A stretch of DNA of 64,000 bases from Thuidium tamariscinum (lineage: Eukaryota; Streptophyta; Bryopsida; Hypnales; Thuidiaceae). A model generated the notes under the pieces. The model had not been told where the DNA came from and did not search any database. It worked only from the letters and a program-made list of their open reading frames with translations. Location of the stretch: the NCBI GenBank assembly GCA_947034885.2, contig OX344753.2, positions 9,734,001 to 9,798,000 of the forward strand. The letters run 5' to 3'. Every line of letters starts with the position of its first letter. The first letter of the stretch is position 1. Shown here piece by piece: positions 12,265 through 22,999 of this stretch. Both the position numbers and the translations under genes were made by a program.

Positions 12265-15178
12265 CTAACTCTCATCTTGCAGTGCAAGCTGCAGACGCTT
12301 CGCCACAGCATCCCATGACACCAATTCGTTCATGAAGGTGGTCAGGTAATCAGGTCGTCGGTTCTGTCACACTTTTCAGATCATTCACCAAATTAATTCT
12401 GTAAATTGGTGCAAATGAATTCTGGCCAGGTGCCAAAATTTGGGAGTGAAATCTAACTTACATAAATCTCTAAAAACAAGCACAAGAATTCCTAAAAGTG
12501 CCAGTTGTAAAATACCTGACCAGTTCAACATAATTGACGATGTCAGATTGTTTCCCAATTTAATTAATTAATTAATTCATATTTTTTAGATGATCGAGTT
12601 GTTTTCCAATTTAATTAATTAATTAATCAATATTTTTTTAAATGAATTGTTTCCCAACTTTCAACACTTCTACACAAACCTCCACACATGAGGTGATGAG
12701 GAGCTAAGCTTATATACTGGTATTCATTGAGTACAGAGCAAATTCTGTTGGATTTAGGTGAAGAGCTGGTTAGTTAGATTTCAAGCACTAATTTGTTATT
12801 TTAGAAAATGCAATTACTATGTTTCATATTTCATCATCATGACATGGTAGACATATTGAAAGAATGATGAGGTCCATTTGCTCATCTGATAGTCAAGGTA
12901 ATATGCATGCTGCATTTGGAAATCCATCACCCCCACCCCAGCCGCCCCAACATTCCATCGATCAGTAAAAAGCCAATTAATCATGACATATATCTTTCCA
13001 ACAGTGTAATGTTAGGCCACAAACTAGGACATGTATAGATTTGGGGTTTACACCAAACATTCAGACCTACATTATAGCAATGAAACATTGTCAATTTAAA
13101 AAAATTAATAATGATGTTTTAAGTTATGTTTCCCCAAATACTAAAGCATTAAATATCATGTAAGCTTCTAGCTACACATTTGTGAATTGTGAAATGAATT
13201 GCTATTTTTTTCTTTGCTCAAGGTTCATTGCATTAATCCCGTCATCAGTATATATTAACTATTATTTATTTGTAACACACAAAGGGCTCATGCCCACACT
13301 ATCAAGCTAGCAACATGCAAGTGCAGTTCTACTAATTAATGTTTTTTTGAATCTCCATCAACAAAAAATGAAAGTGTATAAATGGAATATGTGACAATTT
13401 AATCTTTCTTCAAATGTGTGAAAGTAAGAAAAGTACCTCCCAAACATCGGCCACTAGAATCGACTGTAAATTCACAGTAATTACTACCCTTGATCAGTAT
13501 CACACACATTAGTGAATCATACAATCATATACTTGCTACACGGGATGCTATTTTCAAGGCAAATTTCATCTTTCGCATCATTGCACATAACCTCAACAAT
13601 TGAATCTGTTCAATCATGTTGAATTAAGGGTCTAATTAGAAGTATTTTCAAAGTTCGAACGCTTAATCAAGCTTTGTTTGTAGACATGGATAGACATTTC
13701 AAGTGTCTACAGTGAAGTATTGTACACTGTGTACAGCTTAGTCATGGAAATAATCCCCCAATCGAGAGAGAGACTTGAAGTGCATGCACTTCTTCAACAA
13801 GAATAGTTTCAGAATTCGGCAACCACGAGCTGATCTGTCATGAGGTCCGCTGTGGGCACCACATGTAAAAATTGGCAAGCCAAATTGATTTTTAGAGCCC
13901 AAAATTTTTGAAATATTCGATCATGGCGAGACAAATGAAGGAAGGAAGTGCTGAAGGAACTCACAATGTGGCCCCAAACGAGAGGATTGATAGCATTGGG
14001 CGACTTTTCCACCACCAGTTTGCCGTCCGCCACCGACAACCACGCCCACCCCGACCCAAACTACGTGGCTCCCGCTTGCTTGAACTCCGTGACGAAATTC
14101 TCGAATGACCCGAAGTCCCGTTTGAGCAGGTTGAGCAGCTCCCCTTCGTCGGGTTTCTTCCCTCCTCCCGCGGGCGTCATGGACAACCAAAAGAACTCGT
14201 GGTTCCATGCCTGCGTCGCGTTGTTGAAGGGCACCGTGGGCTGTCCGTTGTTGTACGTCGTCTTCACGATGTCCGACAGAGATTGGGTGGCCAGCGGCGT
14301 GCCCTTGATCTACTTCTTCAGGTTGTCCACGTACACTCAGTGGTGTTTCCCCCAGTGGAACTCCAAGGTCTCTTTGCTCATGTGGGGTTCCAGGGCGTCC
14401 TGCATAAAAACAACACATAGGTCACATACTCACATCCAATCTCATCTCAGTGAGTACGCGTGACGTCAGTCAGGAGCTCACAATGGAACATCAATTGATA
14501 TTCTGGACACCTGTAGCGGCGGCGACCTTGGTCATTGCTGGAAGAAAAAGAACAGCCTTATTTTCCTTTGGAAAATATCAGAAGTTTAATTTCAGATGAT
14601 TGTGCACTATGAGCTGGTTGGGAAAATCAGGTAAAAACGGCAAAGTAATAGAAAAAACTAGTGACACAAATTTCACCCATCAGCTGGTTATTTGTCAAAG
14701 TCTGGGAATGGCAATCTAGCCCAAAGCATGCATAGATTAAGTTACATAGACAAATGCTCATCAGTGCAATTTGTGAAGGATTTCATATGGTTGTCAATGC
14801 TCAGTGGTGATCGAATAGGATACTAACAATAGAATACTCTACGGATGGAATTTGGACACAAAAGAACATTTATCGGCTCTTTTGCATAGAAACAAAAAGA
14901 CAATTATCCCCACTTGGAATTCTCCCTTAACATTTTTCCTTTTTCAACTCCTGGCAATTAAACCGTACGTCAACCCGGGAAGCAGAGATCGATAGAGAAT
15001 CTCCCTACAAGTGTGACCAGACAACTGAACAAATTTGCTTGTGTATTGATAATTGTCACACTAGCCAGATCGAAATAGATCCCCTGTTTCCCAGAGATAT
15101 CTGAAGCTTTGCACTCACCAATGCGTAAGGCGGGGGCCTCAACTCCATCATGCTCAAAGGAAACGGAATGGCTGCCAT
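12265..15178 (-). pseudogene. FSD: Iron superoxide dismutase, recently disabled (FSD)
   Basis: Chloroplast-type iron superoxide dismutase, which converts superoxide to peroxide and oxygen. Exons on the minus strand: to 15119 (ends ELRPPPYAL), 14399-13965, 13463-13437, 12909-12886 and 12363-12265, all joining in phase 0. Landmarks in order are [53 protein letters not shown] and [11 protein letters not shown], so all four metal ligands (His, His, Asp, His) are still encoded. Three in-frame stops interrupt the second exon: TGA 14339-14337, TAG 14312-14310 and TAG 14063-14061. The fourth exon has ATGAGC where a GT donor is expected. The upstream frame to about 15550 may hold a transit peptide; ATG 15178 is only a candidate start. 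Similarity is otherwise high, so loss looks recent. It sits head-to-head with CCS. Confidence 0.85.
12548..12655 (+). repeat. Tandem duplication with TTAATTAATTAATTAAT core
   Basis: Two copies of a unit of about 65 bp, running 'GTTGTTTYCCAATTTAATTAATTAATTAAT..ATATTTTTT', lie in the intron between the last two FSD exons. A third partial 'TTGTTTCCCAAC' follows. This is local slippage or duplication in intronic DNA. Confidence 0.6.
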
Positions 15179-15738
15179 GCTGACGACGTCGACGTAGAGG
15201 TGACTTGATCTAATTTTCGCCTCACAAGTACAGTATGGAGGGCTCAAGATTCGGTTGGTTTGGGTGAAGCACGCGCGCAGCACAGGCCTGGCAATGCGAA
15301 GACGAAAAATGGGGGAGGCTGGGAGGAGAGGCTGAAGACGATGAGCACATGCCCATGGCTCTTTGGCTAAACCGGCCTTAACTGAGAGCATCCCCACAGC
15401 TGTCAGGACAGAGGCGCAAACTGGGTATTTGGCTAGGCCACTGCACGCAAAATATGGCTCAAAATTTGACCGGCCATGGTCAAATTTATTGAGTACATAG
15501 TGAAATGCAGGGTGGCCAGCCTCACCCGGGAAGGGGTTGACTGTATTTTGCACCCCAAAATTGAGATTGACACCCCCAGCTATCCCTCCAATTAAATTTT
15601 TTTTTTTAAAATGAAATGCTTGAAAGCAATTTCACTTACAGAAAATGAGACTTTGCTAGTCCCCAAAAAGATGAATCAAAATGAAATTCATCTAAGTTTG
15701 AATTTATATGTGAGAAATAGAGCTATGGGGATGCTCTA

Positions 15739-15809
15739 AGTACAACTTACGATATGCCCATCCTATGACAACACTGGAGAGATCTGTACTATTGAGCTTT
15801 CTGTAGTAC
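15739..15809. promoter_or_regulatory. Three further GTAC-core sites upstream of FSD
   Basis: AGTAC at 15739-15743, GTACT at 15786-15790 and AGTAC at 15805-15809 lie about 0.6 kb upstream of the candidate FSD start. They carry the same core as the dense cluster at 16483-16581. Single GTAC sites are expected by chance about every 256 bp, so this group on its own is weak evidence. Confidence 0.3.
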
Positions 15810-16482
15810 ACTCAACCCTCCCTCTCTAATGACACACTAGCTCTGTAATTGCACATGCCCTATCCGCTCATATAACATTAGATAACTTGTACATGTAAAG
15901 TTGTGGACATTTTGAAGAGTGTAGCCAATTTTAGAGACCCATTTATTAGCTTTTGACCAAAAGAGGAGAGGGTTTGCATTGAGAGAAGTTACACATGAGG
16001 GCATTTGAGATTTTGAGTAGAACTTTACTCTATGAAGGGGACATACCTCTTGTAATATTAAAAGCTCTTTTTTTTCCAAAAAGTAGTGTCATTAATACAC
16101 ATATCTTAAACCAACAAAATAATGAAAATGACAATATACATCTAAAGATTTACATAGGGACAATGAATTTTAACAAGAATACATATTCATTTGTTGGCTT
16201 TGTGAATGTACTATTGGTTTTGGGTATATTGACCTTAGATAGGATTGGCACTCTCATTCCTTTACATCTTAACCTTACATTACATGAGGTAAATTATCCT
16301 ATATTTAAGTGTGACCCCAACAAAAATCTAGCCCCAAATGAACATTTAGAGTGCCACGAGTTGATTTTAGATATTCACAAATGCTCCCTACTTTATCATA
16401 ACAAGGAACATTAAGAAACACATGAATACACTACAAGAGAATGGAGTGCTTTAAATATAGTCATCAGGCTTAAGTAGGGCGT

Positions 16483-16581
16483 AGTACATTTTCCATCCTG
16501 CCTAGTACAATGTCGTATAAGCTAGTACGCCAGCGTAGTAAAACGGCAGTACACTATTCTTCAGTAGTACCAATGCAGTAC
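16483..16581 (-). promoter_or_regulatory. Cluster of six GTACT copper-response-like elements
   Basis: AGTAC on the plus strand (GTACT on the minus strand) occurs at 16483, 16504, 16524, 16548, 16566 and 16577. All are in the same orientation, spaced 21, 20, 24, 18 and 11 bp, mostly close to one or two helical turns. About 0.4 GTAC sites would be expected by chance in this length. GTAC is the core of copper-response elements bound by SPL7/CRR1-type SBP factors, and GTACT has been reported as the copper-responsive element of a moss FSD promoter. The cluster lies between the divergent FSD and CCS genes, about 0.4-0.5 kb from the first CCS exon I can place, with the motif reading GTACT in the FSD direction. 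The function is inferred from motif and position only. Confidence 0.6.
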
Positions 16582-16587
16582 CAAATA

Positions 16588-16954
16588 TCAATGACCAGTT
16601 AGATTTCGATCCCGCCCGTCCAAAGTTTGATGACAACATTGTGACAACATTGTGAGTCCATCTGATCCATGGATACCTTTCCTAGCTGAATGCGAACATT
16701 TAAGCCCATGTCCCAGGACATATTTCGAAGAGTTGATGTCGATTCCGCCTTGCGGTGTATTTACAAACTTTCTCAATGCTTGCAATTTTGGAACGGAGTT
16801 CGTCGTCATGCCATTTGCAACCGTTGCGAACGTCTCCACTTCGACTCTGAGTTCCAGCAACTTGACAGTGAGATTCATTCATTCGGTCCTGCTTTGGAAA
16901 CATATACTGCCGAATTCGGTCACATTGCATTCTAGGGGTGAAATTCGATCTTGA
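16588..16954. other. Multi-frame open stretch upstream of CCS
   Basis: Several frames on both strands stay open for 75-100 codons between the GTAC cluster and the first placed CCS exon. One plus frame contains 'HAICNRCERLHFD', faintly like the zinc-binding segment of Fur-type proteins, but nothing else supports that. The stretch may include the CCS 5' leader or first exon, or a small old insertion. I assign no product. Confidence 0.25.
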
Positions 16955-17014
16955 ATTGGCAGATGCTGGACTAAGTTATCTCGCAAGTAATGCTCACCGG
17001 TGCTGGTTGTGTAG

Positions 17015-18762
17015 GGAAGAATCTTTGGGGAGAATAACAGGACGACGACGTCTTCGGCTTCTTCGTTTCAGAGAGCTTCTGCAATGGGAGTGATAAAGAA
17101 TGCGGCAACCGGTAAGCTAGAACATCACATTGACCATGAGTTGCGATTGCGAATATTGGGACGTGACCAGTGATTGATCTGATTTGAATGGTTTTATTGT
17201 GCATCAGAAGATGTAGAAAGCTTCTCGAAGCAGCCGAACCTTCGGATTCTGGAGGTTTTGGGCGCCTCGCAACCTAGTAAACTGTATCTGGAGCCCGTCG
17301 GTGCCGAGAAGCAATTCCAAAATTCGTCTACTTGTAAGATCGATCGATCGAAACCCTCGCCGTTTTCAGTTTGTGAATTAATATGGGTTCTTCAAATTCC
17401 ATCGTTGCTTGTAGAATCGAAGATTTTCAAGGAACTTCTCAACTTAATTGGAATGCATGCTTTTAATCGATAATGGTGGGAATGTGTGCACTTCAGGTGT
17501 GCCGATGACAGTGGCAGTGGCGGAATTCAAAGGTCCAGTGGTACACGGAGTGGTGCGATTCGCGCAAGCGAGCGACGCACAGCAAGAATGCGTCATTGAA
17601 GTGGAAATCGACGGCCTGGCTCCCGGTGCACATGGCTGGAGCGTTCATGAGTTCGGCGACCTCACGCAAGGCCCTTTGAGCACCGGCACAGCTTACGACT
17701 TCCCTCTTACCTACCCCAGCTCCGTCGCCCCCGTACGTACTCTTTTTCTACAACCACCCTCGAAATTTGAGTTTCTTAGCCACACTAGCTCAGTGTCGGT
17801 GTTATGGGTTTTGGTGGTCTACTGGTGTAGAGAGCACATCTTCGGCAACTAGGTGTCAAATAGAAACTGGAGAGAATCTTCAGAGTTCTTAACACTTGCT
17901 TGTAACTCATCGCCTCTTCCGAAATGGCTATGTCCTGCTTGTGAATTTAGGGGCCTGGTTGTGTGAATTAACATGCCGTCAGTGGCGAGGAATGTTCCTT
18001 TCGTAACGAAGATCTCTATGAATCGTGGCATCGGACATAACCTCTGCTGGTTGGATCTTGCTTAATCAAAGGTCAAAAAGAAGGGCACCATAGGAAGAGC
18101 TGGACTGGTGAAGACCTGGCCATGCCCTCATCTCTCACGCTTGGTGGCAACCTCTACAGAAATGAGAGCTCTCCATTGAGCAGTATTCACAGATGCATGT
18201 GACCATGATTAGCAAAACTTCTACCCTGATTTTTATAGCTAAAAAATTGCAAGTGTCGTAGGGTCGAATTTGAACCTGAAGTACATTGAGCATCGTCTTT
18301 AGCAACTTGAGCTACTCATGACAATTGCATTTGGGTCTACTAGCTGCCTTGCATTGAGAGTATGCGCGCATCCTTGAGATGAATTAAGTTTCGTTTAGAA
18401 TTGCAGCGACGTACATTACTTTCTCAAGGGTAGCTATTGCTGTACACAATTAAGAGGTTGCCATAGGGTTTGTGCAGGTGCAGGAGGAGGCAAATTCGAA
18501 TCAGGTGGAGGTGGGCAACTTGGGGTCGTTGTGGGTAAACCAAGAGGGTCATGTGCAAAGCAGCGCAAGCAACGACAGGATTGCCGTGGCGGACATCATT
18601 GGTCGCTCGGTGGTGTTGTACGGCCATGGCGACGGAAATGGGGATGCAAGCTTGACGAGAGTGGCGGCCGCGGTGATCGCACGCAGTGCTCGAGCTAGCA
18701 GCCTCACTCCGCAGCTCTGCAATTGCGATGGCTCGCTGCTTTGGCAGGGCAACGCCAACTGA
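17015..18762 (+). CDS. CCS: Copper chaperone for superoxide dismutase (CCS)
   Basis: CCS docks onto Cu/Zn superoxide dismutase and delivers copper and the disulfide. Exons: 17015-17111 (ATG candidate 17084), 17209-17334, 17494-17732 and 18478-18762, with phases 1, 1, 0 agreeing across all junctions. Exon 3 carries the SOD-like domain ('AVAEFKGPVVHGVVRFAQ', 'HGWSVHEFGDLTQG'). Exon 4 continues it ('VGNLGSLWVN', 'VADIIGRSVVLYG', 'AAVIARSA') and ends with the C-terminal CxC motif in LCNCDGSLLW. Exon 2 resembles only the second half of the usual N-terminal heavy-metal domain ('LEVLGAS'); I could not find an MxCxxC motif. The splice site at 17014 follows an in-frame stop, so an unseen upstream exon may supply a transit peptide and that motif. 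The gene is divergent from FSD. Confidence 0.8.
18248..18325 (-). mobile_element. Possible tRNA-derived SINE in CCS intron 3
   Basis: On the minus strand TAGCTCAAGTTGC resembles a polymerase III A box. About 40 nt later, GGTTCAAATTC resembles a B box and is followed by GACCC. Loosely pairing ends (GTCATGA with TACGAC) surround them, and a TTTTTT run follows within about 20 nt. The D and anticodon arms do not fold cleanly, so it is not a functional tRNA gene. A SINE head or tRNA fossil is the best reading. Confidence 0.3.
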
Positions 18763-20685
18763 CTTGCCCATCGACTTAATTGATGGATCATGGGTGCTCA
18801 GTTAATTTCCACACTTTTCTTTAAGAGAAGTTAGTTACGAAGCTCATGATTGTTCAGTACTCTATTGGTTTAGTTGGTGTACATATAATAATGATCTTCA
18901 ATTTGCATGCTTTCTTCATAGTCTACCGTAACATTCTTGAATTTGAATTTCAAGGAGGAAGTCAAGCTCCTTTCACTGTAACTTTGAAATCTTCAATGCA
19001 AGTTTTACCGGTTCCATGTATTGTGGACCACTGGAACTCGAATATATTCTTCTTATAATGTTAATGTTTTTTGCGTCTTTGTGTCTTCCCTTTTAGCACT
19101 GTCTAAAGATGAACCTCATTCACTACCCACTATCTCTTGAAAAGATGTCAACACCCTTGCCAAACAACCCCTCTTGAAAATTCTTGACCCTCTGTTGCGG
19201 GAAGTAATAAACAAAAGTCCCCCGTGTCATCCATTTCTTTTTGGTAAAGTTTGATGTTGTTCAAGGAGGGTCAATGGATCTTAAAAACAAGACCCCCTCC
19301 ACTAATGTCAATTGGAATATGGAACAATATGGATATTGAATACCAAATATTGGATATGGATACTAAATATTGAAAGTGAAATATAGATATGACACAAAAT
19401 ATGGAATATGAGCATATGGTATGGGATATGGGATATATATAGGGAATATAGATACATATATATGATTACATATAAAAATTACATATTCACATATCAATTG
19501 CAAAGGTTATTGTCTCAAAAAAAAATACAAGGAAGGGTAGGTGAGGTAGAAAAAATAATTAATTTGAAAATTATTCTCAAGGATTATTCAAATTGAATAC
19601 CCATAAGTGACTATTTGTTCAAAAGACAATGTATAGTTCCATAAAGCCCACAAGATATGAGTGGTGGAATTCTCCTCAAAGAGACCTTGAAAGAGACTAA
19701 TTAGTCTAGCATGGGGATTCTTTGTGCTTGCACATGAGGAGGGGGTTTGTTCCTCTACTTGTTCTTGATGGGGATACCCAAAGCATTTGATCCCTCAACT
19801 CTTATATTAGGTTGCCTTGGATGTTGTGTCTTATCACCCTAGTTGTCACCCTTAAAAGTCATATACTTCTAAAAAAAAGGGGAGAAACTAATCAATTCAA
19901 ATGGTCTTCGTAATAAAATTATTATCATTATTATTAATTGATAAGTTCTTCAATTTGGAATTGAGACAATTGAAGTATGCCGAAAATGGTTCATTGCTAT
20001 TTGCATTGCACTAGCCAAGGTGCTTGTCAAACATGTTTTGATGCAAGAGTTTCTTATCTAGGATGGTTACTAAATGGTCAATTTATAGTCAATTTTAGAA
20101 GTAATTCCCAATTTTGAGTGTCAAATTTCATTAAGAATAATTCATTAGAGTTTGATTTTATCATATAGACACAATCTATATAGGCAATTGTAAGAAACAA
20201 TTATACTCCTTTCTATCATTTATTGTTTGGTAATTTTTTTTGGCAATAAATTGTGTTGTGGCACTAATTGAGATTCAAGATTTAAAGGTAAGGTATTCAT
20301 GACTACAATACACCATTGCTAATATTCTTATATTTAAAATACATTTTATAGTCTAAAAATATCTCTTGATTTTATATCACACTTGCCAATTTTTAAAGAT
20401 AGCATTATTTGGAGTTGGAATTTAGAGGAAATGGTCTTATATTCAAGGCTTTTTTGTCTTTTTGATACCAAATTGCACGAGAAGAAAATAATTTGGCTAA
20501 AAAGTGGAAATAAATTGTGAAATAAATTGGAATTTTGGCACATTTTTTGCCCATCTTTTATGATAGATTTTAGATGACATCAATGTTGATCCATATTCAC
20601 TAAACACAACATCAACAATTTAGGAATAGCTTAGTTTAGACTTATGGGCCAAAGTGTACCCCCTTATGGACATATGATATATATT

Positions 20686-20795
20686 AATGTGATATTTTCT
20701 ATTCAATGTATAGATGAATGTTGAAATTTGGAGCACCACTATACAATTTTATATTGCCACTATGGGAGTTCATGAAAGAAAAAAGCCTTACTTCA
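20686..20795 (+). repeat. Dispersed repeat, copy 1 of 2
   Basis: The block beginning 'AATGTGATATTTTCTAT' and containing 'GAATGTTGAAATTTGGAGCACCACTAT' (split here as GAATGTTGAAATTTGG and AGCACCACTAT) is repeated in direct orientation at 60366-60480 with roughly 85% identity by eye. No coding content and no obvious terminal repeats were seen. Confidence 0.65.
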
Positions 20796-22103
20796 AGTAG
20801 ATTAGCATCTATTGCTCTCAAAATCCTTATTTTGGTGTAACTAGAATTGTGCTTTGATGGGCTCTTTTGGACTCATAACATTGTATAAAATTGGCATTTT
20901 ATGCTCATTTTCAAGGTAACTAAACTCCACATCATGTATGAAAACAAGTCTTATATTTTTAGGACCAAAAATGAGTGAATGGTCTTACAATAGTGATCAC
21001 TTCATTGTTAAATTTCAAAAATTATGAGATAAATGAAACTAATTTGTTACAAATTTGAAGCCAAAATTCAAAATCAAACATGGTAGAGTGAAAGAACACA
21101 GGACTGAAAGACACATAATAGGAAAAAATTTGAAAAATGATTCAAATTCAAGTGCAAGACATGTATTTTAGCAATTGATGCTAGATACATATTGAAAAGA
21201 GGTAAAAAAACAAATGCTTTGACCTCATTGGCCAGAATGTATTACCCAATGACTCTTTTACTCTTTACTTTTAGACCACCCATGCTTAGAAATTTTTTAT
21301 AAATTTAATAATGAATCTTCTTCTAAATTTGAATATACCACTTTATAGATAACCTTATTTTCTTGAGAATAAGCCAAAGAATAAGTTATTTTTCACATTC
21401 CTAATTCTAGAAATGGCCCCCCTAAAAATGGATCAACCTTTATTACGGTTGATGGAAATTTAAGGGTTAAGATTAATTGTAGATCGAATAATTTTTTCTT
21501 TAAATTAATTCAAAATGTTAAATTTGAACCATAATTATTTTTAAAGATTTGTATTTTATTTTTTTACTTAAGTCATTTTTAAATGGCCATGTATGAACTA
21601 AAAAGCTTAGTTTTTGAGCTTTAGAAGAAACTTTTGTTTTTTAATATGCATTTTTTGTGATGTCCACTTGTTTTTTTATTTTATTTGATGTTATAAAAAA
21701 CATCTTACTGTTAAATTTGATATCATTGTTAATATAAAAATAGGTGGACTCATCACAAAAGAATGTAAAAAAATGACAAATTTCTTGTAGGCAAGGCTTG
21801 ATTCTATAGTATCTATTAAATAATAGAATATTTTCTAAGAAAATTCTTCAAAATCTATACTATGCAAATGTTTATAAAACTACCAAAAGAATCTTCCAAA
21901 AAATGAATGAATGAAAAAATACATTGCTCTATACTTGGGATGTGTTTGTATTTACCCATTGATCAAAATTTGAATGCATGGTTGTTAGGAATTAAGGGAT
22001 TAAACTAGATGCCAATCTTGAATAACAAACATTATCCATATTCCTTAGGCTTCTATAAAATAAAGTAGAACAACTTGTTATAAACAAAAGATCCATTTTG
22101 GAC

Positions 22104-22190
22104 ATGCAACGACGCTAGCGCTTGAGCGTGGAGCGGTGAGCTTGTGAGCTGCGAGCGTGAAGGTTGCAAGCGGTGAGCCTGAAGCACCTT
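22104..22190. repeat. GC-rich GAGCG/GTGAGC island
   Basis: About 85 bp of interspersed GAGCGTG, GGTGAGC and TGAGCTGCGAGCG words stand out sharply from the AT-rich surroundings and end in TTTTTTTT. A related GC-rich patch preceded by 'ACGGTCATA' words occurs in inverse sense near 33990-34130, which suggests a dispersed element. The type is unknown. Confidence 0.35.
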
Positions 22191-22999
22191 TTTTTTGAGA
22201 AATTTTAGTTGAGTTTTGTTTTTGGTTGACTTTTTCAAAAATTAGAACAATTTTTTTATTATTTATAGTAAATTTTGGTACCTATAACCGTGCGTCCTAT
22301 AACCGTGGATTGTCACAGAATCCTCTACTTTTGGGCAATTATTGTTTAGTGCTATGTATTTAGAGTTTAGGAAATTTGTTTCTGAACTATAGCAAAGAAT
22401 ATGCCAACCACTTTAAATACAAAGACTTGTATCACATTCCAATAGTAAATTGTATTTTTTTCACTACCCGGAATGTATATGGACAATTCCAAAAGTGAGT
22501 GAATTAAAAAAAGGTCAAAAAATAGAAACACATGCCAAAAAAGATGCCTTCAAAATTAGAATATATCATTTCAATTGCACTATATGTAAAGAAATACAAT
22601 ATGAATGTAATACACACCAAAAACTAACCATACCTACTTAGAAATAATGATGATCTTTGCTTGAACTAGAAATAGCTTCAAGTCATTGAAGCTATATCTA
22701 AGTGCATAAATGAATTTGTCATCATGAATATCCATCCTGCAAAATTATCTATATAAATAGTATAAGTGCTTACAATTTATACATTGCACTTTTCTTTTGA
22801 CAAGGGACACCACTATATTGATAAAATTAGAGCTTATACATATAGGATATAAGGAAATATACCAATTGTCACTTGATATACATTTTTATTTGACTCCACC
22901 CTAGTCTCCAACACCACTATTGCACCAAGTCCTAGAAGAGGTATAAAGATTACTTCCAGAATTTGTCCTCTAATATTTCCAACACTTTTCCATTTGTTT

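Larger units (their letters stand above)
18763..22990. other. Intergenic with AT-rich simple repeats
   Basis: No supported gene. 19310-19500 is a run of ATGGATAT/ATATGGAATA-like repeats. 20686-20795 is a dispersed repeat whose second copy lies at 60366-60480. An isolated GC-rich island of GAGCG/GTGAGC words lies at 22104-22190 inside AT-rich DNA, followed by two 'CTATAACCGTG' words near 22280. Confidence 0.45.

Noticed and set aside
13965-14399. Stops in FSD corrected by U-to-C RNA editing
   Set aside because: UAG/UGA repair by U-to-C editing is known for organellar transcripts of hornworts, lycophytes and ferns. This gene is nuclear by its spliceosomal introns, and the donor site is damaged too.
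13921-14463. Open frames of 165 and 171 codons overlapping the FSD exon on both strands
   Set aside because: They are out-of-frame shadows of the FSD exon, whose own frame matches the enzyme family throughout.
16690-16935. Possible Fur-like zinc-binding protein (HAICNRCERLHFD)
   Set aside because: Only a short motif resembles Fur. No winged-helix part is present, and several other frames are equally open here.
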